DNA from: Hydrogenophilales bacterium
GTDB lineage: Bacteria; Pseudomonadota; Gammaproteobacteria; Burkholderiales; Thiobacillaceae
Length of the DNA stretch: 64,000 nt
NCBI GenBank assembly: GCA_016719465.1
Contig: JADJYY010000001.1
Span: 1 to 64,000, forward strand
Direction of reading: 5' to 3'
The notes under the pieces were generated by a model, which was not told the DNA's origin, made no database searches, and worked only from the letters and a program-made list of their open reading frames with translations. Shown here in pieces: positions 38,826 to 50,974 of the stretch. The position numbers and the translations under genes were made by a program. Position 1 is the first letter of the stretch; every line of letters begins with the position of its first letter.

Positions 38826-40793
38826 ATGCTTATCCCGATCGTCATGTCTTTTTTCAACCCTCCCCACCCCCCGGCGGACAAGCTGCCTTTCATCAGCCAT
38901 CCGGGCGTCCTGGCGCGCCTGCTGGCCGAACTGGGTGGCGCGGCCAGCGTGGGGGATGCCTGCGGCCGCCTGTTCATGCAGGACCCGGCCCTGGCCCTGT
39001 TGGCCCTGGAGGCGATCGGGCAACTGCATCCCGGGAGCCAACTGGCGGACATGGGCTTCGAGCAGCAGGTGGCCCGGCTGGAACCGGTCACCATCAAGAG
39101 CCTGGCCATCGCCAGCGCCGCCGAGCAACTGGCGGCACCGCCCCATTCCCCCGAGGCGCTGGAAACCGGCTGGCGCAAGGCCCTCGCCACCGCGTATTTC
39201 AGCCGCGCCCTGGCGGAGAAGGCGGGCTACCCCGGCCTGGACGAGGCCTGGCTGGCGGGATTGATGTGCTGGTTGCCGCGCTTTGCCCGCAACGCCGGGG
39301 CCGATGCCGACGCCGCCCGCCAGCAGGCGCTGGCCGCCCTGGATCGCTTGCCCCTGAGGACCTTCCTGCCGGATGTGCTGCGCTATATCAACGAGCCGGC
39401 CCAGCGCCTGGTGGATGCGGCGCCCCTGGTCAGGCTGGCCCTGGCCGCCTACCGCCAGACCATGAACTACCCGGCCTGGATACCCGCCCTGCCCCACCCG
39501 GACACCCTGCTCCTGGCGGCCCCCATCGACCGGGAATCCATCAGCGAGATCTATCTCGCCATGGGCCGCGCCATCGACACGCTGGCGGGCGAGAACAGCT
39601 TCCGCCAGGCCGGCGAGATCGCCCGCGAGCTGAGCCGCATGGGACGTCTGGAACTGGTTGCCGGCGGCCATCCCCAGGACACCGCCGCCGCGGTGGTATC
39701 CCTGGCCGACAGCCTGGCCAGTCAGGATGGACTCGGCCAGGCCATCTATCTCCACCGCAACCCCCGCGGCGGCGCCCTGGAAGGCCAATCCCTGGGTGGC
39801 CGCCCGACGCCCCCCATCGCCATCCAGCCCGAGGGCAGCAACACGGCCGCGGCCTGGGCCCTGCTCACCCGGGCGCCGGTGGTGGTCACCCTGGATGCCC
39901 CCGCCGACGCGGCGGTCCTGGACCTGCAGATCATTCGCCAGGCCGCCGCCGAAGGGCTGGCGGCCATTCCCATCGGCGCCGACTCGCCGGTGGGCGTGCT
40001 GCTGGTTTGCGGCAGCCGGCAAGCCTTGAGCGCGGTGACCGCGAACCCCCTGCACTATGCCCGTCTGGGGGAGCTGGCCGGCCGCCAGGCCCAGGCGGGA
40101 AGCGCCGGCCCGGCCCAGGCCGGCAGCAACGATCAGCTCGCCGTGAAAGTCCGTCGCGCCGCCCACGAAATCAACAATCCCCTGGGCATCATCAAGAATT
40201 ACCTGGCGATCATGAAAGCCAAGCTGGGCCAGGAGGCGCCCATCGCCGACGAGCTGCGCATCATGCACGAGGAACTGGACCGCATCGTGCGCATCATCCG
40301 CGGCCTGAGCCAGGATGAGGCGGCGCCGGGACCTTTCATCGAGCAGGCCGACGTCAATGCCCTGATCGAGGATCTGGTGAAGGTGACCCACCCGTCCTGG
40401 CAGAGCAAGGGGGTGCGCATCGAACTCCGCCCGGAGCCGGGCCTGCCACCGATCGCTTGCGACCGGGACAAGCTCAAGCAGATCGTGCTCAACCTGCTGC
40501 TCAATGCCCTGGAGGCCACCCCGGAGGGCGGCACGGTGCGCGTGGAGACCAGCGCCCTGGTCAATCATCGCCAGGAACGCTTCGTGGAAATCCTGGTGGC
40601 GGACGCGGGACCGGGCATCCCGCCGGAACTGGCCGGGCGCGTGTTCAGCCCGGTGGAGTCCGTCAAGGGCGAGGGGCATGCCGGCCTGGGCCTGTCCATC
40701 GTGAAGGCCCTCACCCAGTCCCTGGGCGGCGGCATCACCTTCAAGAGCCACGCTACCGGGACGACATTCCAGATATTATTGCCGGCGGGTTGA
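38826..40793 (+). CDS. HDOD-containing sensor histidine kinase
   Basis: 655 aa (649 if started at ATG 38844); no clear ribosome site decides. N-terminal HDOD-like domain (HPGVLARLLAELGGAASVGDACGRLFMQDPALALLAL; ...DEAWLAGLMCWLPRF), a central GAF-like region, HisKA with phospho-acceptor in RRAAHEINNPLGIIKNYL and HATPase_c with LNLLLNALEATPEGG, DAGPGIP and GHAGLGLSIV. No membrane helices, so a cytoplasmic kinase. Adjacent receiver-GGDEF-EAL gene is the obvious partner. Confidence 0.9.
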   Translation: MLIPIVMSFFNPPHPPADKLPFISHPGVLARLLAELGGAASVGDACGRLFMQDPALALLALEAIGQLHPGSQLADMGFEQQVARLEPVTIKSLAIASAAEQLAAPPHSPEALETGWRKALATAYFSRALAEKAGYPGLDEAWLAGLMCWLPRFARNAGADADAARQQALAALDRLPLRTFLPDVLRYINEPAQRLVDAAPLVRLALAAYRQTMNYPAWIPALPHPDTLLLAAPIDRESISEIYLAMGRAIDTLAGENSFRQAGEIARELSRMGRLELVAGGHPQDTAAAVVSLADSLASQDGLGQAIYLHRNPRGGALEGQSLGGRPTPPIAIQPEGSNTAAAWALLTRAPVVVTLDAPADAAVLDLQIIRQAAAEGLAAIPIGADSPVGVLLVCGSRQALSAVTANPLHYARLGELAGRQAQAGSAGPAQAGSNDQLAVKVRRAAHEINNPLGIIKNYLAIMKAKLGQEAPIADELRIMHEELDRIVRIIRGLSQDEAAPGPFIEQADVNALIEDLVKVTHPSWQSKGVRIELRPEPGLPPIACDRDKLKQIVLNLLLNALEATPEGGTVRVETSALVNHRQERFVEILVADAGPGIPPELAGRVFSPVESVKGEGHAGLGLSIVKALTQSLGGGITFKSHATGTTFQILLPAG

Positions 40794-40855
40794 GTGGGGG
40801 TTCCCGAGCCGGGAAGCCGCAACCCGATTCCATCACGAACTGAGGGCCGCCTTTG

Positions 40856-43019
40856 ATGCCGGGTGTTCCAACCTCGAGCGGCAGCAACCCGACCTTGATC
40901 AGCCTGCTGATCGTGGAGGACGAGCCGCGCTATCTGGAAAGCACCCGCCTCCTGGTTTCCCAGTACGTGCACAGCATCGATTCCGCCGTCACCGGCGCCC
41001 AGGCCTTCGCCTTGCTGGCCAGGCGCGGCTACGACCTGGCGCTGCTCGACCTGCGCCTGCCGGATGCCAGCGGCCACGACATCATGGCCTACATCCGTCA
41101 GCATCACCCCGACTGCCGCGTCATCGTCGCATGAGCGGCGACAGCCAGATCGAATCCGCCATCCAGTCCCTGCGACTGGGGGCCTACGACTACCTGCGCA
41201 AACCCTATGAGCCGGACGAACTGATCAAGACCGTGCGCAATGCCGTGGTCAAGCTCCAGCTCGAGCGCGACAACGCCCGCATGCTGCACCAGCTGGAGCA
41301 ATCCGAGCAGTGGCACCGGCTGCTGGTGAACACCTCGCCGGACGTGATCTACACCCTGGATGCCCGGGGCGCCTTCACCTACGTCAACGACAGCATCGAA
41401 CGGACCCTGGGCTATGCCCCCGCGGAACTGATCGGCAAGGATTACCTGGTCCTGGTCCCCCCGGGTGAAGTGGACAACGCCCGCTACCGCATCAACGAGC
41501 GCCGCACCGGCGAACGGGCGACACGCAATTACGAGATTCAGCTCAAGCGCAAGGAAGACCTGCTGAGTTCCCTGTCCGAGCACACCTCCGAGGACCATGT
41601 GGTGGTGGAACTCTCGTCCATGGGCATGTACCGCGCCCTGGACCCGGACCACAAGGAATTCCTGGGAACCTACGGCGTCGCCCGGGACATCAGCGAGCGC
41701 AAGCAGGCCGAAGCCACCATCGCCTTCCAGGCCTATCACGACCTGCTCACCGGCCTGCCCAACCGCGCCCTGTTCAAGGACCGTCTCGGCCAGGCCATCG
41801 TCCATGCCAAGCGCCACGGCCAGACCATGGCGACCCTGTTCCTGGACATGGACCGCTTCAAGGTGGTGAACGACACCCTGGGCCATCTGGTCGGCGACGG
41901 CCTGCTGCAGGCCGTCGCCCAGCGCCTGCGCGGCAGCCTGCGGGAAGGCGACACCCTGTCCCGCATCGGCGGCGACGAGTTCATGCTGCTGCTGCCCCAC
42001 ATCCGCAACCGCGACAACGCCGCCTTCATCGCCGACAAGATCCTGGCTTCCCTGAAGCAGCCCTTCCACATCGAGGGCCACGAAATCTTCGTCGGCATCA
42101 GCATCGGCATCGCGGTGTTCCCCGACGACGGCGACACCATCGAGAGCCTGGTCAAGCATGCCGACATCGCCATGTACCACGCCAAGGACAGCGGCCGGAA
42201 CGACTACAAGTTCTTCACCCATGACCTGCAGAAGTCCTTCACCGGACGCCTGGCGGTGGAAAACGAGATGCGGCATGCCCTCGACAAGCAGCAGTTCGAG
42301 GTCTATTACCAGCCCCAGGTGTCCATCCCGGACCAGCGCATCCGCGGCATGGAAGCCCTCATCCGCTGGAACCATCCGTCCCGCGGCATCGTGCCGCCCA
42401 ACGAGTTCATACCCATCGCCGAGGAGTGCGGCCTGATCACGCCCATCAACGAGTGGGTGCTGGCCGCCGCCTGCCGCCAGGCCACCCTCTGGCGCGCCTC
42501 GGAACTGCCCGCCGTCACCATGGCGGTGAACCTCTCCGCCCGGCAGATCGAGCATCCCTGTTCGTGGACAAGTTCATCCACTGCCTGCGCGAGAACGGCA
42601 TGGACGGCCAGGGGCTGGAAATCGAGATCACCGAGAGCACCCTGATGCGGGACATGGACGGCAGCATCGAGAAACTGCGCAAGCTGGCGGAACTGGGGGT
42701 GGAGATATCCATCGACGACTTCGGCACCGGCTACTCCTCCCTGTCCTATCTGAAGAAGCTGCCCATCCACACCCTCAAGATCGACCGCAGCTTCATCCAC
42801 GACCTGAACGGCCACATGAACAACGGCACCACCATCGTGGCCGGCATCGCCGCCATGGCCAAGGGCCTGAATCTCAACCTGGTGGCCGAGGGCGTGGAGA
42901 CCCGGGCCCAGCTCGACTACCTGCGTTCGCTCGGTTGCGACGCCTATCAGGGCTATCTGTTCAGTCGTCCCGTGACCGTCGACAAGGCCACCGAGATCCT
43001 GTCCCGGCAAAAGGACTGA
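40856..43019 (+). CDS. REC-PAS-GGDEF-EAL cyclic-di-GMP protein, broken by two frameshifts
   Basis: Three consecutive frames make one protein. First: receiver domain start (LLIVEDEPRYLESTRLL, phospho-Asp in LALLDLRLPDASG), ending at a TGA at 41132. Second: from ATG 41131, the rest of the receiver (MSGDSQIESAIQSLRLGAYDYLRKPYEPDEL), PAS (VNTSPDVIYTLDARGAFTYVND), GGDEF (RIGGDEFMLLL) and most of EAL (MEALIRWNHPSRGIV). Third: from about 42560 the EAL remainder (FVDKFIHCLREN, EITESTL, DDFGTGYSSLSYLKKLP, AEGVET). Each break is explained by one missing base. GGDEF and EAL signature residues are intact, so a dual cyclase/phosphodiesterase is expected if the frame is whole. Confidence 0.88.
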
Positions 43020-43105
43020 CCAGGGACTGACGCCACGCTTCGCCGCTTCCGGAAGCACCGGGAGTTCCGGGAGAATGGGCGGATGTCGCCCTTCCCCCGC
43101 CCGCC

Positions 43106-44917
<1,812 letters not shown>

Positions 44918-44936
44918 GCCTCCGCCAGGACGGCCG

Positions 44937-46763
<1,827 letters not shown>

Positions 46764-46797
46764 GGTCCCGGACTATAGCCGGGCGACCCCGGAGGAA

Positions 46798-46989
46798 CTA
46801 GCGGGGGTTGTCGCAGGAACCGCCGCTACAGCCGCTGCCGGCGGAGCAGGAGCCGCAGCCCTTGCCGGCGTCCCGGAACGGCCCCAGCTCGGGATGGCGC
46901 CGGGCGAACAACTGGTAGAACCGCTGCACGACGATGCCGAACAGCAGGATCGCCAGGATCAGGCCGATGGCGGCCAGGTAGGTGGTCAT
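46798..46989 (-). CDS. Small Cys-rich membrane protein, NqrM-like, last gene of the rnf locus
   Basis: 63 aa. One N-terminal membrane helix (YLAAIGLILAILLFGIVVQRF) and a C-terminal cluster of four cysteines in CGSCSAGSGCSGGSCDNP. This layout, a helix then a short Cys-rich tail ending in CDNP, recalls NqrM (DUF539), which delivers iron for the Cys-ligated Fe centre of Na+-NQR. It begins 5 bp after the rnfA stop. By analogy it may mature the RnfA/RnfE iron site; this is inference from layout only. Confidence 0.7.
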   Translation of the reverse strand: MTTYLAAIGLILAILLFGIVVQRFYQLFARRHPELGPFRDAGKGCGSCSAGSGCSGGSCDNPR

Positions 46990-46994
46990 CACGG

Positions 46995-47579
46995 CTACTC
47001 CCCCGCGCCCAGGCCGGCGAAGCCCATGAAGGCCAGGGACAGCAGGCCGGCCAGCATGAGGGACAGGGCCGTACCCTGCACCACGTTGGGCACGCTGGCC
47101 AGGTTCAGGCGCTCGCGCAAGCCGGCCATGAGCAGCAGGGCCAGGGTGAAGCCGAGACCGCCGGCGGTGGCGAAGGTGAGGGCCTGGGTGAAGCTGTATT
47201 CCCGCGCGGTCTGGAACAGGGCCACGCCCAGCACCGCGCAGTTGGTGGTGATGAGCGGCAGGTAGATGCCCAGGGCGCGGAACAGCACCGGGCTGTACTT
47301 CTTCAGCACCATTTCCACCAGTTGCACCGCCGAGGCGATGATGACGATGTAGGAAATCAGGCGCAGGAACTCCAGGTGGAAGGTGGTCACCAGCCAGTTG
47401 AGGCCGAAGGCGCACAGGCTGGCCACCAGCATGACGAAGGTGGTGGCGGCGCCCATGGGCAGGGCGGTGTTCAGGCGCGCCGAAACCCCCAGGAAGGGAC
47501 ACAGGCCCAGGAACATGGCCAGCACGAAATTGTTGGCCAGCAGGGTGCCGATGAATATCTGATACAGGGACTCAGACAT
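46995..47579 (-). CDS. rnfA: Rnf complex membrane subunit RnfA
   Basis: 194 aa starting at MSESLYQIFIGTLLANNFVLAMFLGLC; the longer frame to 47615 overlaps rnfE. Six membrane helices. Conserved half-motifs include NNFVLAMFLGLCPFLGVS and TNCAVLGVALF, with cysteines near the membrane centre expected to share an iron site with RnfE. It overlaps rnfE by 8 bp. Confidence 0.95.
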   Translation of the reverse strand: MSESLYQIFIGTLLANNFVLAMFLGLCPFLGVSARLNTALPMGAATTFVMLVASLCAFGLNWLVTTFHLEFLRLISYIVIIASAVQLVEMVLKKYSPVLFRALGIYLPLITTNCAVLGVALFQTAREYSFTQALTFATAGGLGFTLALLLMAGLRERLNLASVPNVVQGTALSLMLAGLLSLAFMGFAGLGAGE

Positions 47580-48228
47580 GGGCATGGCCCTCCGCGGGTT
47601 TCGCCGGCGCGGCATCGGTCTTGCGGCTGTTGAGCCAGTTGAACAGCAGCAGCCAGGCGCCCAGCACGAAGAAGCCGCCGGGCGGCAGCACCATCACCAC
47701 CCAGGGCTGGAAATCGGGTCCGAACAGGGAGAACCCGAACAGCTTGCCGGCCCCCAGGATTTCCCGCACGCCGCCCAGGGCGAACAGGCCGACGGTGAAG
47801 CCGGCGCCCATGCCCAGGGCGTTCAGCACCGAGCGCAGGGGTGGATTCTTGGAGGCGTGGGCCTCGGCCCGGCCCAGGATGATGCAGTTCACCACGATCA
47901 ACTGGATGAAGGCCCCCAGGGCGTCGTACACCGCCAGGCTGATGGCCTGGATCAGGTAGTCCACCACCGTCACGAAGGTGGCGATGATGACGATGTAGGT
48001 GGCGATGCGGACTTCCTTGGGGATCACATTGCGCAGCAGGGACACCAGGAAGGTGGAGCCCACCAGCACGAAGGTGGTGGCCAGGCCCATGCTCACCGCG
48101 TTCATGGCCGACACCGACACCGCCAGGGTGGGGCACATGCCCAGCACCATGACGAACACCGGGTTCTGCTTCCAGACGCCTTCCAGGAGTTCTTCCAGGT
48201 TGGAGAGTTGTTTCTGGCCGGGGATCAT
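47572..48228 (-). CDS. rnfE: Rnf complex membrane subunit RnfE
   Basis: 218 aa starting at MIPGQKQLSNLEELLEGVWKQNPVF, preceded by a GGAGGAGGT site. Membrane protein homologous to RnfA, with VMVLGMCPTLAVSVSAMNAV and IVVNCIILGRAEAHASKNPPLRSVLNALGMG. Start overlaps the rnfG stop (ATGA). The ends of its hydrophobic helices and its size match RnfE/NqrD. Confidence 0.95.
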   Translation of the reverse strand: MIPGQKQLSNLEELLEGVWKQNPVFVMVLGMCPTLAVSVSAMNAVSMGLATTFVLVGSTFLVSLLRNVIPKEVRIATYIVIIATFVTVVDYLIQAISLAVYDALGAFIQLIVVNCIILGRAEAHASKNPPLRSVLNALGMGAGFTVGLFALGGVREILGAGKLFGFSLFGPDFQPWVVMVLPPGGFFVLGAWLLLFNWLNSRKTDAAPAKPAEGHAHV

Positions 48229-49091
48229 GAGGTGACCTCCTCCGCGAGGTGCGCTTGCCAACGCCACCCTTTCTCAATGCCCCCTGGCGGGGATAAAGGG
48301 GGCTGGGGGGGATTTTGAGACAGATGGGTGAGCGTATGGGTGATAGAGACCGTGCTAAATCCCCCCTCTCCCCCCTTTATGAAAGGGGGGGACACCGCCG
48401 ATTGGGCGTTGGGAGAAGGCGCAGTCTTCAATTTCTCCAGGTTGGGCACCAGCAAGGGCAGCAGCTTCCTGGCGCTCTCGTTGATGCCGCGCCCCACCGC
48501 CTTGGAGGTCACCGTGGCGCCGGAGATGGCGTCGATTTCCCAGGCATTCTGCTTGGTGCCGTGTTTGACCACCTTCACCGCGTTGGCCAGGGCCTTCATG
48601 TCACTGGAGAGTTGCACGTCCAGGGCCTCGAAGTTCTTCAGGAAGGCCTCGTCGGTATAGATCTTGTCGCCGATGCCTGGGGTCTCGCGCATGGACACCA
48701 CGCCCAGGCCGGTGACGGCCTGCTTGGCGGGATCGTAGGCATACATCACGCGCACGGTGTCGGCGTAGCCCTTGGCGGCGCCCTCGGCGGCGATGCCCTT
48801 GAGGCCGCCGGCCTGGTCGTAGGCGGCGTAGAACTTCACCGCCCCTTCCGGGATCGCGGCCCCGGCCGGCTGGATGCCGGTCGCGGTGGCAACGTACTCG
48901 TCCACCTTGGCCGCGCCGGGAATGACCTTGAACACCGCCCGTTCCAGGGCGATCTTCTTGTTGGCGTTGACCGCGTCCAGGGTGCCCTCGTAGGCGGTGA
49001 CGATGAGGACGCCGCATACGGTGGCGACCAGGCCCAGGGTGCGGATCATGGCGCCGCTGGGGGTGACGGGGGGCAGGACGGCTTCGCTCAT
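48225..49091 (-). CDS. rnfG: Rnf complex FMN-binding subunit RnfG with repeat-encoded C-terminal extension
   Basis: 288 aa from MSEAVLPPVTPSGAM; usual RnfG is near 200-220 aa. One N-terminal helix (TLGLVATVCGVLIVTAY), then the periplasmic FMN domain with the covalent flavin site AISGATVTSKAV. After PNLEKLKTAPSPN about 58 residues are encoded by an inverted-repeat element (SPPFIKGGEGGFS... then NPPQPPLSPPGG), still ending at the normal ATGA overlap with rnfE. Start overlaps rnfD stop by 4 bp. Confidence 0.92.
   Translation of the reverse strand: MSEAVLPPVTPSGAMIRTLGLVATVCGVLIVTAYEGTLDAVNANKKIALERAVFKVIPGAAKVDEYVATATGIQPAGAAIPEGAVKFYAAYDQAGGLKGIAAEGAAKGYADTVRVMYAYDPAKQAVTGLGVVSMRETPGIGDKIYTDEAFLKNFEALDVQLSSDMKALANAVKVVKHGTKQNAWEIDAISGATVTSKAVGRGINESARKLLPLLVPNLEKLKTAPSPNAQSAVSPPFIKGGEGGFSTVSITHTLTHLSQNPPQPPLSPPGGIEKGWRWQAHLAEEVTS
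48268..48395. repeat. Inverted repeat element inside the 3' end of rnfG
   Basis: G-run arm AAAGGGGGCTGGGGGGGATTT at about 48296-48316 faces AAATCCCCCCTCTCCCCCCTT at about 48357-48377, with a further AAAGGGGGGG after it. The two arms pair over most of their length. Dispersed elements of this kind (translating to NPPQPPLSP and PPFIKGGxGG) occur between genes in many proteobacteria and cyanobacteria. Here it is translated in frame as the tail of RnfG. Confidence 0.75.
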
Positions 49092-50149
49092 GCCTTTTTC
49101 CCCATCGCGGCTTTTTCCCGTGTCTGGCCGAACACCCTGGGCTGGGTCACCTGGTCGATCAGGGGAGCCAGGGCGTTGCCGATCAGGATGGCGTACATGA
49201 CCCCCTCGGTGAGGCCGCCGAAGTAGCGGATCATCACCGTCACCACGCCGATCAGGGCGCCGTAGATCCACACCCCCCTGGGCGTCACCGGCGAGGTGGC
49301 CATGTCGGTGGCCATGAACACGGCGCCAATCATCAGGCCGCCGGAGAGCAGGACGAACAGGGGGTCGGGATAGCGGGACGGATCGACCAGCTGGAACACG
49401 TAGGCGGTCAGGGCGGCGCTGGCCAGCACCGCCACCGGGATGCGCCAGTCCATGAACTTGCGGATGGCCAGATAGGCGCCGCACAACAGGATCAGGATGG
49501 CGGAGGTCTCGCCGGCGGAGGCGGTTACCGCGCCGGTCAGGAAGTCGGCGGGCGTCGCCAGCACATTCTCGAATTTCCAGCGCGCCAGGGGCGTGGCGCC
49601 GGTGAAGCCGTCCACCGCTCGTTTCGCCCACTCGCCGATGTCCGGCGGGGTCATGAACGGCGGGGTGAAGGTGGTGGGCGCGAATTCGCTGAAGCGGTTG
49701 GGCGCGAAGGCCGGCACCCAGGTGGTGATAGCCACCGGAAAGGCGGCCTGGACGAAGGCCCGGCCCACCAGGGCCGGGTTGAGCACGTTGCAACCGATGC
49801 CGCCGAACAGGGCCTTGCCCAGGGCGATCGACGTGAAACCCGCCACGACCGCCATCCATAGCGGAAAGGCGGGCGGCAGGGTAAGGGCCAGAATCAGGCC
49901 GGTGATGGTGGCGGACCAGTCGGTCAGGGTGCTCGGGTTGCCGCTCAAACGGTTGAACAGGCGTTCCGTGGCGACGCAGGACAAGGTGACCGTCACCAGC
50001 ATCGCCAGCGCGGACAGGCCATACTGCCACACCGAGAAGGCGGCGATGGGCAGCAGCGCCAGCACCACGTGGAACATGATGCGTTCCACGCTGTTGCCCC
50101 TCACCACGTGGGGCGAGGCGCGCAGCTCGATGCGCGGAGTCGGGTTCAT
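49088..50149 (-). CDS. rnfD: Rnf complex membrane flavoprotein RnfD
   Basis: 353 aa with about 9-10 helices. Begins RIELRASPHVVRGNSVERIMFHVVLALLP, has LTDWSATITGLILALTLPPAFPLW and GGIGCNVLNPALVGRAF. The covalent FMN threonine is expected in VDGFTGATPLA, equivalent to the S/T-GAT motif of NqrB. 8 bp from the unknown gene upstream and overlapping rnfG downstream. Confidence 0.95.
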   Translation of the reverse strand: MNPTPRIELRASPHVVRGNSVERIMFHVVLALLPIAAFSVWQYGLSALAMLVTVTLSCVATERLFNRLSGNPSTLTDWSATITGLILALTLPPAFPLWMAVVAGFTSIALGKALFGGIGCNVLNPALVGRAFVQAAFPVAITTWVPAFAPNRFSEFAPTTFTPPFMTPPDIGEWAKRAVDGFTGATPLARWKFENVLATPADFLTGAVTASAGETSAILILLCGAYLAIRKFMDWRIPVAVLASAALTAYVFQLVDPSRYPDPLFVLLSGGLMIGAVFMATDMATSPVTPRGVWIYGALIGVVTVMIRYFGGLTEGVMYAILIGNALAPLIDQVTQPRVFGQTREKAAMGKKA

Positions 50150-50157
50150 GGACAGGT

Positions 50158-50853
50158 TCAGGCGGCGGTGGCGAGGGAGATGGCGGACAGGGTGGATGCC
50201 ATGGCGGGCATCGGGACGGCGACATCGTACCTTGCCGCTTGTCCCTTGTACCCGGCCTCTTCCAGATCCAGCCAGGCGCGCAGGACCCGGTCCAGTTCAC
50301 GGGGTGACGGGCGCCGGCCGATCACGGGCGCCAGCCGGTCGGCCAGCTTGCGGCAGCCGGCATGGAAACGGCCATAGACGGGATCGTGCTCGCCGATGGC
50401 GAGGAAGCCGCAATCGCCCTCGCCCATGGCCTGGACCGCACCTTCGACGCGGCTGTCGTAGATGCAGAACAGTTCCGGAAAATGGAAATGCAGGTACTTG
50501 GACGCCAGGGAACGGGCTTCGCCCTCGGGCAGATCGGCGAACACGTCCATGACCCGCTTGTGCAGTTCCAGCAGCAGCCAGCCGTCCAGTTGCTCGGCGG
50601 TGGACAGGGCGGAGAACCAGCGGTCCACCGGCGACTTGGCCAGGCAGTGGGCGCCCAGTTCCGGGGAAAACCCCAGGCCGGCGCCATATTCGGCATACAG
50701 GCGGCCGATCAGGCGCAGCTTGTCGGCGACGAGTTCGTCCCGGAGATGGTGCCGATGGAAGAAGCACAGGTCATACAGGGCCCGGCTGCGGGGATCCAGG
50801 ATGGAACGGGAGAGCACATCGGCGATGAATTCGCGGGTGAGGGTGGGTTTCAT
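50158..50853 (-). CDS. Unknown helical protein inserted between rnfC and rnfD
   Basis: 231 aa from MKPTLTREFIADVLSRSI; the upstream continuation of the frame is repeat sequence. No signal peptide or membrane helix. It contains SLASKYLHFHFPELFCIYDSRVEGAVQ, a pattern I have seen in helical, HhH-like domains of uncharacterised proteins (K-HFH-P-LFPIYDS), and IGRRPSPRELDRVLRAWLDLEEAGY. I cannot assign a function. Its tight placement (8 bp before rnfD) says it is cotranscribed, yet it has no known role in Rnf. Confidence 0.75.
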   Translation of the reverse strand: MKPTLTREFIADVLSRSILDPRSRALYDLCFFHRHHLRDELVADKLRLIGRLYAEYGAGLGFSPELGAHCLAKSPVDRWFSALSTAEQLDGWLLLELHKRVMDVFADLPEGEARSLASKYLHFHFPELFCIYDSRVEGAVQAMGEGDCGFLAIGEHDPVYGRFHAGCRKLADRLAPVIGRRPSPRELDRVLRAWLDLEEAGYKGQAARYDVAVPMPAMASTLSAISLATAA

Positions 50854-50872
50854 GGCTGCGGGGAAGCAAAAC

Positions 50873-50938
50873 GGGAAACGGGAAAAGAGAAGCGGGAAAC
50901 GACACGGGCGGGAATACCGCGTTTCCCGTTTCCCCCGT
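50873..50938. repeat. Heptad-repeat hairpin between rnfC and the unknown gene
   Basis: Left arm CGGGAAA and ACGGGAAA-type units, right arm GTTTCCCGTTTCCCCC. Same sequence class as arrays at 19151 and 52304. It lies within the rnf locus, 20 bp upstream of the unknown gene start. Confidence 0.75.
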
Positions 50939-50974
50939 GTCCGCGGGCCGAGCCCCGTTTCAGCGGATTCGATG

